This document shows, piece by piece, positions 1-11,029 of a stretch of DNA of 64,000 nt. The notes under the pieces are model-generated. The model was not told the origin of the DNA. It searched no databases and saw only the letters and a program-made list of their open reading frames with translations. The stretch's first letter is position 1. Each line of letters opens with the position of its first letter. Origin of the DNA: Ophthalmolycus amberensis. Lineage: Eukaryota > Chordata > Actinopteri > Perciformes > Zoarcidae. Made by a program: the position numbers and the translations under genes. Where the stretch lies: contig JAFEUB010000720.1 in assembly GCA_024529925.1 (NCBI GenBank), positions 62,001 to 126,000 on the forward strand. The letters run 5' to 3'.

Positions 1-729
1 TCCTTTTCTTCAGCCTGTGCTCCAGTTTTAAAGTCATTCAGAGAACTTTGTAAACCTTCATCAACAGGCCTGATGTGCACAGAGCAAATATCTTGCTGCC
101 GCTCTTTTTTTGCTCGCGTACAGCTGTGCTAGCGACTGCAGGCGAAACCACATCTGGTTGTAGTTAACTGCCGTAACACCGTCACATCGCAGCGCCACTC
201 CCGAGACTGCAGGCTCTTACTAACACGGAGGAAGTGACATTAAAATGAGGAAGCAGGAGGAAAATCTTTGTTTGCTGTGTTTTGTTTTTTTAAAGCTCCA
301 ATGCACTTTATTTTTAATTTTTTTGCGTGATAACTTGGCAGGATGTGGTAAGGACAAGTTCTAGTCGTTAAAGAAGGCTGCAAAGCATTTGTTGGGCTGC
401 TGCACGTCTTTGCACTCATCTGATTTTGATGAGTTGATAGTTTGTAGCAAATGTAGCCATTGTTGTCGTTATGTGTACTAAAGAGGTTTCTAGCGGTGTG
501 TATATAAAGGAATAAGTCAGTTAAAACACAGCATGTACATGTGGTACTCGTTAAATAGGTATTTACTTTGCAAATCGGTTGTTGCTCTTATGTAAACCGT
601 AGTTTTTCCAGGAAAAACGGAAAGCTATGAACAAAATAAAGTTAGAATATGGTGTGGATATATATGTGGATGCAGGGTTTCATGAATACTAAGAAAGGCT
701 GCTAATGAGACTGTTCCTCTTTGTCTCAG
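1..729. other. non-coding stretch, probably pcnt intron
   Basis: No exon could be supported here. It lies upstream of the first recognisable pericentrin exon and is most simply an intron of that gene. Positions about 100-240 are richer in CpG than the rest and the remainder is AT-rich. No repeat family was recognised. Confidence 0.5.
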
Positions 730-3700
730 ACCCATGCTGAGGTGACTCTGGCTAAAGCAGACGCTGCCTTGAGACAGAGGGAGGCTGAACTCGCCAGACT
801 GAAGGAGGAGCATCGGGCTCTGAGTGCCGAGCTGACTGCGCTGAAACAGGATCTGAGTACCAGCTCAGAGAGGGCTGAGAAACTACACGAGGAGGGACAG
901 GTGGGGAACATATGAAAACTGAACAGAGTATTAGATACAAGTTGTAAAGCAGTGGGAGTTTATCTGTCTTTCTGTACGGATCCACTGTTTGTTGTGAGAC
1001 CTGAAATCATGGCGGTACTGGATTGAGTGTAATAAGCTGTGCTGTATTTCTGTCTGTCAGACCAAGGACTGTGCCTCAGTCGACCTGGAGACTGATAACC
1101 AGCGGCTGAAGGCGGAGCTTCGAGGTTTACAAGAAGACCTGGCTGCACTGGAAGAGGAACTATCCTATCAGCAAAGAGAACTACAACAACTCAGACAACA
1201 CCGACACCAGCAAGGATACCCACAGAAGGGTGAGCACTTAGCAGCGCTGCAAACATGTACTCTGCTGTTATATTTGATGGCACATTCACACCAATGACAT
1301 AGAAGTAATTGACCACCTATTTAGCATGTGCGTCCTCGTCTGCATGCACAAGATGGACAAAACGTAGAAAAACAGTCCCATAGTGCTATTACAATTGTAA
1401 ACACATCCCTTCTCTCAGGTGTCTTCCCACAAGCCCTAAAAACTGCAGTTATTAAACCACTCCTAAAGAAGGTTAGTTTAGACTCCGCAACGATGAAAAA
1501 TTATAGGCCAATATCAAACCTCCCATTTTTAAGTAAAATAATTGAAAAATAATTGAAAAAGCGGTTTTCCAACAGCTGACCAACTTCTTGACCGTAAATA
1601 ACTGCTTTGATGTTTTCCAGTCAGGCTTTCGACAGCACCACAGCACTGAAACTGCTCTTGTTAAGGTTTTCAACGACATCCACTTAAACATAGACAATGG
1701 CAGAAGTTCAGTCTTAGTGTTACTAGATCTCAGTGCTGCATTCGACACGGTCGACCATGCCATACTCCTAGAAAGACTAAAAATCTGGGTGGGACTCTCT
1801 GGCACAGCACTTAACTGGTTTGAATCCTACTTGAAGGGCCGAGAATACTTTGTCTGTAGCTGATTACACATCAGAGCTGACTAAAATGACATGTGGTGTT
1901 CCCCAAGGTTCAATACTGGGGCCTCTTCTGTTCAACATCTACATGCTTCCACTAGCTCAGATTATGGAAAACAACAAAGTGTGTTATCATAATTATGCAG
2001 ACGACACACAAATCTACATAACTATGTCACCAGGGGACTATAATCCCATACAAGGGCTGGGTAACTGCATTGAACAAATCAGCAACTGGATGTGCCAGAA
2101 TTTTCTTCAATTAAACAAAGATAAAACAGAAGTAATTGTTTTTGGTATCAAGGACGAACAATTGAAAATCACCGCTCAGCTTCAGTCACTGATGTTAAAA
2201 CCCACAAACCAAGCCAGAAATCTAGGTGTAGTTATGGATTCAGACCTCAACCTGAACAGCCATATCAAGACAATTACAAAATCAGCCTATTATCACCTGA
2301 AGAATATATCAAGGATTAGAGGACTTATGTCTCAACAGGATTTGGAAAAACTTGTCCACGCATTTATCTTCAGCAGACTGGACTACTGTAACGGTGTGTT
2401 TACAGGTCTCTGTAAAAAGTCCGTCAGAAAGCTGCAGCTGATTCAGAACGCTGCAGCTCGAGTCCTCACTAAGACCAGGAGGGTGGACCACATCACTCCA
2501 GTTCTGAGGTCTTTGCACTGGCTTCCTGTCCAACAAAGAATTGACTTTAAAATCCTGCTGTTGGTTTACAAAGCACTGAATGGTTTAGGGCCAAAATACA
2601 TCTCTGATCTTCTGCTACCTTATGAACCATCCCGACCCCTCAGGTCGTCTGGGACCGGTCTACTTTCTGTTCCCAGAGTCAGAACTAAACATGGAGACGC
2701 AGCGTTCAGTTTTTCTGCTCCACATATCTGCAACAAAGTCCCAGAAAGCTGCAGGTCTGCTGAGACCCTCAGCTCATTTAAGCGCTTTTAATGGTTTTAT
2801 GTGAAGCACTTTGAATTACCTTGTTGTTGAAATGTGCTATACAAATAAACTTGCCTTGCCTATTAGAGGGTCTAAAACTCTTTTACCTCTGTGGCATCAC
2901 AACAGTAACAGGTTCTCATAGCGATTTATTTTCTTCATCCATCAGATATTTCCCACAGATCTTTTGAGGATGTTGTGAGCGCGTCTCATGACGAAGCCTC
3001 TCTGAGCTCTCCCGAGGTTTTAAGGAGACTCGAATGCTCCGAAGACAGAATCCCAGAACGGTTCCACGGCTCGGCTCTCTGCTCTCGTCTGTCCGACATC
3101 AGCGCCCTGAACAGCACAGGCCTGGACCTCCACCAGGTCAAGAGCTCACCCAGGGTGGTGATGGAGCCTCCTCACTCCAGGACCATCACACCAGATCCAG
3201 CCACACAGAGCACCCACTCCCCAGGCTCCGTGTCGGTGTCTGACAACTTCTCCATGCTCGACTCGCTGGACACTGATAAAGTACGTTCGTCTAAAACTTC
3301 CGCACATGCTTCCTTTGTGGCATTTGGTCATTTCGTTGGTTAAATATTTGTTTAATCTTTTGTAATTCTTTTTTTCTTAGGTGCATGAATTGGAAGAACT
3401 TGATCTGACAGCACCTCCTTCCTCCCTGGGCTCCCACTCCTCCTTGTCGGCACCAGAATGGGCCAGTGATGGATATGGCAGCAGTGAGTGTTACCTCTAG
3501 TTTATTTATAGTTTTTGGACAAAATGGAGTTTCATGGCAGACCAGGCGTTGGCTACATAGACAATACTTGTTAGTAGCATCAATTAACTATAGTTTTCTT
3601 TTCATTAGAAATAAGAAAAAATATTGAATATCACCAGACTGGTCTACTTAACTCTTCTGTTTTCCTCTTGTGCTTTTAGATGTGAGTTCAGAATTGGGTG

Positions 3701-6700
3701 CGAGGCTGAGAGTAGAGCTGGAACAGACTGAAAGGCTGGACACTCAGTTTCTTGAGTATCTCCACTGCCGAGGAATGAACCCCACAGTCAACACGGACAG
3801 TGCTGCAGGCAGTATGAGCTACAGTGATGACCTGTTGTCACCTGAGCTTCAGGTAGGCTTCAATTGAACTCGGCAGTAATTCTATTGATTTCGCAATATG
3901 CCTAGAGTCTAGACTTTACTCGGTTTCCTTCTCCGTCTGACTGCAGGGTCTGTTGAAGAAGGTGTATCAAGAAAGCTGCCGAATTCTCACATTGTCCCAA
4001 CGCCGCGCCGCGTCCTCAACGCAGCCTCATGTCTCGGACTTGAGAGCCTTCTCGTTGAGTCAGAGAGAGCATCGTTCTGAAGATGGCGCCATCACACTGG
4101 ACCAGAGGGACAACGCCTCCTCCAACCCCCCCATGAGCTGGCAGCAGGAGAAGAGGGCGCTGCAGGAGACCGTGATTGCTCTCCGAGAGCTGCTCTGTCG
4201 AATGGCCCAGAGACACACACGCGTGAGTTTCTGTGGTTTTTAAAGAGACATTGAAATTGATATCGTTACTTGCTGATCACCTTCTTCCTTCCTCAGACTG
4301 ACGACAGAGATGAAGATGATGGGCACAGAGATCAGCTCCAAACTGACGGACAGGGTGACTCCCACCTGAGGACTGAGCTGGAGGAGAGCCAGAAACAACT
4401 GCAATGTGCTCATGACACTCAGCAAGAGCAGAAGAACAGAATACAGTCAGTCAGGTATGTTAAGTATTGGTGTTTGCTAGTATGAACTTTCGCTCTCTTC
4501 TCCGTGTTCCTGTTACACTCACACAGACATGTAAAAGTGAGATTTGGGTTGTGCTTTTTTCCCCCTTCAGGATGGCTGTAGAAGAGGGTGAGGAAGCGTT
4601 GAGACGGGAGCAGGTGAGAGTCCAGGAGCTTCAACAACAACTGGAGCAGGAGAGAGCTCTGAGTCTCCGTAAGGACAGAGAGGAGGAGGAAAGGCGAGAG
4701 GTAAGACGAGGACCTAACGCATGCATACTGACTGTGCTGTCCATTTTCATGTAAAAGCTGGTATTCAAATGATGAAATAATTGCCGTGAGCCAGCACGAA
4801 CATTTGAAGGCCGGTCATTAATACAGATTGAGAGGCGCGGAATTACGTGTCATCAACTAAAACAGCACATAGTAATTTTAGTGACAGATGACTCTCCTCT
4901 TCCCTCTCCAGGCTGTGCAGGTTTCCTCTGAGCAGCAGAGGTCAGAGGTCACTGCTCTTAAGGGTCAGGTGGAACAGGAGAGGGTGGCCTGCAGCAACCT
5001 CAGACGGGAGCTTCAGATTGAACAGTCCCGCAGTGTGCTGCTGGAGAAACGCCTAGAAGACACCCAGAAGGAGCTGGAAGATGAACGACAACTTTCTGCT
5101 CACCAACGAGAGCTCAATTTGCAAGACAAGACTCGTCTTGAGCGCCTCCTGACTGAAGCAGAATCTTGCCAAGTAGAAATTCACTCTAAGCTCGAAAACG
5201 CTGGCAGGAATTTGGAGGAAGAGAGAGACCGCTGCTCCAGGCAGGTGGGTGAACTCGGCCGCAGACACGAGGCGGATGCCGCCAGAGACGGGAAGTTCCT
5301 CGCCGACATGCGCGCCCAGCTGGAGCAGGCGCGAAGGCAGGGGGAGGAGCTGGTAGTTGAGATGGACAAACTGAGAGCTGAGCTACTGCAGAGCAGGAGG
5401 AAATGGGAAGAGGAGGACAGAACGAGGAGGGTGGAGCTGCAGAGGGAGCAGGAGGCTGCCTCTCGACATCGTGTAGCTATGGAGACCTTAAAGGAGCAGA
5501 AACGGGAAACCAGCTGTGCTTTAGAGATGGAGCGAGAGCGGTCCAAAGCGCCACGGGGTGGAACTGGCCGAGCTGAAGGAGAGACTGCGACTGCTGAAGG
5601 ACAAAGAGAGGGAGAGGGAGGAGCAGTGGGAGAGAGAGAAGAGGAAGGAGAAGCAAGAGCAGATGGAGAGGGAGCGACGACAGGACAGGACCAACAGCAA
5701 ACTGGTAAAATATCATCAACCTACTTCTTTACTTTGCTCAATGCCTTGACAAATATAACGTTTTAAGAAAGTTCTGGATACACACGAACATGCTTCCTTA
5801 CAAACATTTCTGACTTTAGTGCGAGTTGGAGCTGTTGCGGCAACAGGACCAGCAGCGCATGCAGGAGCTACAGCGCACTCTGGTAGAGCTGGAACGAGAG
5901 GAGAGAGAGATGGCTGCTCAGAGGCTGTCTGGACGACCCACAGGGCAGCATCACACGGCCGCATCCTCACAGCATCGCCAGAGCGACTTCCAGGCCGGCA
6001 GTGCGCAACTAAACCAGCAGGTACACAAGTGGTTCTTACACGAACACCACAGGACAACCAACACTTAGGTGCTGTGCCACAGAACCCTGTAATTTATCAC
6101 TGTTGGATGAATGTAAACTCACTGGGCCGTTTGTAAAGTTCAATGTACTTTTCTCGCCGTAGACGTCGTCCGTGCCGTCGTCACCCAGTCTGCCGGAAAG
6201 GTTACTGAAGGAGAACTCTGAACTTACAGAGCGAGTGACGTCCCTGAGTCAGGAGCGAGTCGCCCTCAAACACACACTCGCCTGCACGGAGCGTCAGCTG
6301 CGGCGCACAGAGAACGAGCTCGCTAAGCTCACCACCGAAACTGAGAACAGGCCCATCAATGATGTGACCAGCAACAGCAAGGTCAGTACGAAACACATAG
6401 GTACCCCCCCCCCCCCCCCCCCCCCTCAAGAGATTTCTTGTTTTGAGTAGTAATGAAAAGGTGCAGGGGGCCTAATTTGGTGAATCCAAGTTATTTAATG
6501 ACTGTTTGGCTTAGCTGTAACAATACAATTACCGATGTCAACTTGAACACCCGACTGTAACGCTGATATACAATATCCTACAACCTGTGTGTTTTATTGT
6601 TTTTCAGATGCAGCGCTTGTATGAGCGCTACCTCCGCGCCGAGAGCTTCAGGAAAGCTCTGGTGTACCAGAAGCGTTACCTGCTGCTGCTGGTGGGAGAT

Positions 6701-9477
6701 TTCCAGCAGTGTGAGCGGGACACACTGTGTCTCATCGCTCGCATGGGGGCCCGGCCGTCCCCCCCACTCTCCCACAACAGACCCCTCGGACGATTTAGGG
6801 CTGCCGTTCGAGTCGTCATCGCTGTCTTGAGGTAGGGAGCGTCCCAAGATGGAAAGATTCAGGACTTAACTCGGACTCGTCTATGGATAAAACTAATCTC
6901 ACCTTATTTTCAGAATGAAGTTCCTGACCAGGAAATGGCAGAGAGCGATCAGAAGATTATCTGTATCTGGGACCGTCAATGGGCATGCTCAAGGTCCGCT
7001 CAGTGAACACGTTTAATGATGCTATGTGTGTATGAGTGGGTGGATGTTTAATCTTAATGTCTCTTACAGGGCCTAAAGCTGAAGTTTTAAGGCAACAACA
7101 TCCAAGATTAAAGTTCAACTCGCCACCAAACAGAGACGGCAGTGCCGTCCACAGAGACACGGTGTCGGCTCTTGTTCCACCCACAAAATCACCCTTCAGG
7201 TTGCACAACAGGTTTGGGCTCTCTCTTAAACTCTCCATTGTGAAGTGGCTGTCTTCACAAATATTTGAATGAAATTCCTGTCATTTTTCACCATTGAGCT
7301 GTCTTCTCTCCGCAGGGTTTACTCCAGCACCAGTCTGGGCTCAGAGCATTCAGGAGGAACGTCTGAGGATCCAGAGCGATCTCTGACAGAATACATCCAC
7401 AATCTAGAGAAAGTCCAGCAACGGTTGGTGGGAGCGAGACAAGGTGAACAGCATTAAGCATAAGGAAGGGGAAATGGGTGGATGACATTTTGGTGCACAC
7501 TGGAAACACAGGGTGTCTGGTGAACACTGAGTCCATTCATCGGTTATAAGATTGGGGCACCTCCCTGGGTTTCATTCATTGCACTCTAGTCCATGTTTGT
7601 GTTTACAATGTATCAGTGATTGGGCTTGAGCAGCGTATAGTTAGGTTAGACATTATACTGGTGATGGTACCCACAAATTCCAAGGCATCCCACTCCAAAA
7701 CGGCCAAATTATGAAGCACAACTTCTTGGGTTCTGAGCCCCTAATTATAGTTATATATAATAGTTAGTTATAGCGAGTGATGTCACACTGGGAGATGTTA
7801 CAGGGCACTGGGTTTATGTTTTATAGCTCTTATGCCGAGATCAGACCACACATCAGCCTGGCGAGGGCTCAAACGAATGAAAAAAGATCCAGAATATATC
7901 TGAGCCACTAACAAGTCCACAACTTGCTCTGTGACATTGCCCCATAGGAGCACAAACTGCTCTAAACATGGCAAAGTGAGGAATTATGTCTTTCACTCCT
8001 GGGTCACAAGCATTATACCAAATTAAGACACAAATAGTGTGTAGTCTGATCCCAGCATAAGATGCATGTCTCCTAATTCGGTCACTAATATTCCAGAAAG
8101 TTTTTTTTTCAGCGAAATATACACAGAAAATACACTACTGGTGACAGAGTTCATTACAAGACTACGAAAAACACTTATTAAATCCCAGAAAACCTGTGTG
8201 CTCTGTCATCTCCCAACCCTAGTGAGCAAGACTCATTTAGCCCCGCCCCCTAAAGAGGAAAGGAGGATACAGTCAGCCTGTTCCCCTGATATGATTGGTT
8301 ATCGGCAGCGCTGGCTGCAGGAGAATGGGACGTGGCTGTACCTGAGCTGCTTGTCGCCCCTTTACCTGAACGGTCCAGGTGAGTGTGAGTGTAAAAATAC
8401 TCACTCCACCAAATGTCAAAGCAGCTTGATACACCTCTCAGAACGGGTGCTTTCCATCGTTCACTGGGGGCACGAGATAAGCGGTGGTAGCACTCTGGTC
8501 TGACACATGCATGCCCTGCAGGTTTATGATCCCCCTATATTTATGTTAATTCATGTTAAAAGTCCATTTTCTTCAAATTGCACATGTACAACTATTTTTT
8601 TCAAATGTTTTATGCAGACTTATCCAGCCAGCTATTTACTTACATACTTTTTACATACTTTGGACGTTATGATCGTGCAACAGGTATTAAATTGCATACT
8701 ATGTGGTATTCAAAAGGTATTTTGGTATTTGATTTAACTCTGTGAACCGTTCAGAAACCCTGAGAAATGAATGCCGGACTGATTTGGTTCACAGCCCAAG
8801 TTTTTCACGAACCAGTGCTCCCTTTTAACAGCAGTAACGTGCAATGCTTGCGCAGCTCTATAAAAAGCTCTACCGTAGCTGATTCACTGTGAGGGATTAC
8901 CTGTAAGTCTGGTTACATACAGACATGAACTGAAACAGGTAGGGAAAAAAAGGCATTCAAAAAATGGTATCCTCTGAAAAAATGATCCTGTAAATTTAAA
9001 TATTATTCATACTTTGACTGAGACATTCAAACACCCCATCGTAGTCCTCTAATGCTCCAAAATGTGCCTCGTCGGCTGTCACAATAACAAAAACATGCAG
9101 GACATTTACACTGAAGTACGACGGACTGTCATGTGTGACTCTTCTCTTCACATGTTTGGTTTTACAGAACTGAATATTTACTCTGGTGATGATATTTGGG
9201 GGTTCTGCTAACCTCCATTCGCAATATTTACTGATGTTTAAATTAACTTTAAGTGTTAAAGATTTTGGCAGTGGAGGCTGATATTAACCCTAAAAAGATG
9301 TAAAGGCTAATACGTTTTTTCATGAAAATCGTTGCTACCATCAGCGGTAGTTTTGTCTTTAACGTTATGATAGTTTGTGTGGATTTTATTTGTCTAAACT
9401 CTGGATGCTAATCCCCGTATTTTGTTATTTTAGGTTCGTCTGCTTTCCAGCCCGGCCCGAAGTTATCCGACCATTGA
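730..9477 (+). CDS. pcnt: pericentrin, C-terminal part (5' end outside window)
   Basis: Pericentrin is a giant coiled-coil scaffold of the pericentriolar material that anchors gamma-tubulin complexes and kinases at the centrosome. Exons read: 730-900, 1061-1229, 2946-3280, 3381-3483, 3680-3852, 3947-4222, 4297-4454, 4571-4700, 4912-5704, 5820-6020, 6163-6381, 6608-6831, 6914-6993, 7070-7211, 7316-7443, possibly 8277-8378, and 9434-9477 (stop TGA). About 1,150 codons are visible. Most of the sequence is Glu/Gln/Arg-rich coiled coil. The exon at 6608 carries the PACT domain (YLRAESFRKALVYQKRYLLL), followed by AAVRVVIAVLR and KFLTRKW, the calmodulin-binding-like tail. The last part has DPERSLTEYIHNLEKVQQRL, which matches the C-terminus of human PCNT and not AKAP9, the other PACT protein. 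Exon 4912-5704 carries one base too many for its frame (see findings). An L2-like LINE sits in the 1230-2945 intron. Confidence 0.88.
1330..2862 (+). mobile_element. decayed L2-type LINE fragment with reverse transcriptase
   Basis: A 5'-truncated non-LTR retrotransposon lies in a pcnt intron, in the same orientation as the gene. Reverse-transcriptase pieces are seen in order: NYRPISNLPF, QSGFRQHHSTETALV, LLDLSAAFDTVDHAIL, CGVPQGSILGPLLF and the catalytic YADDTQIYI box (about 1996-2022). The C-terminal region follows, with TPVLRSLHWLPVQQRIDFKI. The frame is broken at least twice: near 1548 by a repeated 11-base word, and near 1855 by a one-base slip. The 3' end carries a short UTR with AATAAA-like sequence and a tail of two TTGCC units at about 2853-2862, typical of L2-clade elements. 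It cannot encode an active protein. Confidence 0.88.
5535..5558 (+). other. pcnt: apparent one-base frame slip in pcnt exon
   Basis: Exon 4912-5704 is 793 nt, one more than a multiple of three, yet both neighbouring junctions require phase 0. Up to about 5545 the coiled coil reads in the first frame (ending LEMERERSK). From about 5555 the coiled coil (VELAELKERLRLLKDK and on) reads in the next frame and continues correctly into the exon at 5820. The original frame would end at a stop at 5764-5766. A one-base insertion around the GCGCCACGGGG run explains this. Confidence 0.8.
6404..6425 (+). repeat. poly(C) tract of 22 bases
   Basis: An uninterrupted run of C starts 22 bases into the pcnt intron that follows the exon ending at 6381. 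Similar C or G runs occur at 31920-31934 (sp3 intron), 26488-26498 (ola1 intron) and 56075-56092 (uggt1 intron). Confidence 0.95.
8277..8378 (+). other. pcnt: candidate in-frame cassette exon of pcnt
   Basis: This 102-nt segment is preceded by CAG and followed by a strong donor (CCAG|GTGAGTG). It is open in the frame required by both neighbouring exons (phase 1 in, phase 1 out) and would add 34 residues including YRQRWLQENGTWLYL near the C-terminus. The upstream polypyrimidine tract is weak and the peptide is not one I recognise from PCNT. Either it is an alternative or lineage-specific exon, or the phase match is a coincidence. A second acceptor-like TTTTTTTTTCAG ends at 8113 but gives the wrong phase for pcnt. 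Confidence 0.4.
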
Positions 9478-11029
9478 ATGAATGAACGTCTGCATATATA
9501 CTGAAATATGTAGAAAGGAATATTGTGTTACATTTTTTTAAAGAATTGATTTTTATAATTAAATTATTTTTCAATATTTTCTATTGTCATTTTTCTATTC
9601 TCTGTACAATAGTGTTTGAAGGTCAGTTTGAGATGTTTCAAGAACAAATGATTTTTCTTTATTTTAAATGTTTTTTTAAATATTTTGTGCTTGTAAATAC
9701 AACTGATGATCATTTTACATTTGTCCAAATTTGCACTGATTTTTCTTTCTGTAAATCCATGATTAACAAAGCTAGTGAGCACATTATTGCATAAAGTTGA
9801 ACAATATTTGTTTTTTGTATTCTGTGTTTCTACCATAAAGTTGATAAACATTTTAAATGTGTAAAGACTGTTTATTTTATGGCACCTCATTATTGAATTA
9901 TGTCCCGAGGTATATTAGGGGGTGACCGTGGTGCACTGGGTTAAGAGGTCGTCTGGGAACCGGAAGGTCAACGGTTCGATCCCGGACTGGGACGTGTCGA
10001 AGGGTACCTGAGCAATACACTGAACCCCCGGCTCCCCGGGCGCTTGTCATTGGCAGCCCACTGCTCCCTGTATACAGGGATGGGTCAAATGCAGAGAAAA
10101 ATTTCCCCCTTATAGGGATCAAGATAGTATAAATTCTATTCTATTCTAATTCCTCATATTAGATGTGTGATTGTTGTGTGCTATTTATTTAGTTAACCTT
10201 AATACGAGAAACTGTTTGAACATAAATACTACTTTTATACAAATACTCTGACGGTTACAATAACGGGAGCAGAATGTTCTCCAGTAAGGGATAAAGATGG
10301 TCTGTACACGCTCATTGTTGGGATGATAAAACTACAAATAGTCATGGGAAGTCACATTTATGAGATGGTAAGTAATTTCCATTCCAAAATAATGAGATAA
10401 TTGTAAAGAGTTGCACTTGGAAATGGAAAATGTAAACTATACTTTTGGTGTCTCATTTTTACATCTCTACTAAAGATTTCAGTCGACTTTTGTATTTTAT
10501 TTATTTTTTATACAAGATTAACCAAAACACAGAAAATGATCTTGAGTAGATAATGAGAATAAATTGCATTTCAATCTTACACATTTCTAAAAACACATTT
10601 TTACTTATTTAGATTTATCAATGAGTGTTTAATAACTTCATATTTTATTTTCCTGAAACGGGCTTGCCTTGACTTTTTATTTTTTTTACTGATTACTCTT
10701 GTAATTAAAATGTAATCAACAATACTCTCCCCATTTATGAGTTTGTTTTCTTGAACGTTACGGAGATATATAACACATAATCAACATCTGAGAAGGTCAG
10801 CAGAAGCCGCTGTGTGGTGTCGGCGCATAAAACGTTCGCACCACGTGAGACATCAACACATGATGACGCACATCCTTAGAATATCAGCACAGTGCTGCTA
10901 AGGGCTAAAGCTAACGAGCCAAACGGCGGGCGGTGTGTCGTAGATCGGTGTTTGACGTCTTTATCTGTGGTGAAATTAGTCCTGGACCGCGTAGAAGACC
11001 ACGATACACTTCTCTCGTATTTGTCTGGG
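9478..11029. other. pcnt 3' UTR and pcnt-senp2 intergenic spacer
   Basis: AT-rich sequence follows the pcnt stop. It probably contains the pcnt 3' UTR to about 9860, where a near-consensus CATAAA lies at about 9834. A SINE (9919-10155) and AT-rich sequence with no recognisable feature follow. The senp2 promoter and 5' UTR must lie in about 10700-11029, where CpG content rises. Confidence 0.5.
9919..10155 (+). mobile_element. tRNA-derived SINE
   Basis: The head resembles a tRNA gene. An A-box-like stretch lies at about 9928-9945, and a near-perfect B box, GGTTCGATCCC, at 9973-9983. The body has the phrase GAGCAATACACTGAACCCC common to fish tRNA-derived SINEs, and the tail is built of ATTCT units (about 10131-10150). 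A 7-base word, ATATTAG, flanks it at 9912-9918 and 10156-10162 and may be the target-site duplication. It is not a functional tRNA because no cloverleaf can be closed after the B box. Confidence 0.8.

Noticed and set aside
5181..5719. Reverse-strand Ser/Leu-rich open frames in pcnt
   Set aside because: Complement of the Glu/Arg-rich coiled-coil codons, with no independent evidence.
730..7443. Identity as AKAP9, the other PACT-domain protein
   Set aside because: The sequence after the PACT domain (SLTEYIHNLEKVQQRL) is the PCNT C-terminal signature.
8066..8503. Open frame of 145 codons after pcnt exon 7316-7443
   Set aside because: As a whole it resembles no protein. Only the 8277-8378 part has matching splice phase, and that is listed as a candidate exon.
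9960..10030. tRNA gene suggested by a good B box
   Set aside because: The sequence after the B box does not close an acceptor stem. It continues into a SINE body with an ATTCT tail and possible target duplication.
10892..11029. Upstream extension of the senp2 frame from a GTG codon
   Set aside because: No ATG precedes 11030 in this frame, and MYGWIVDGI at 11030 matches the expected SENP2 start.
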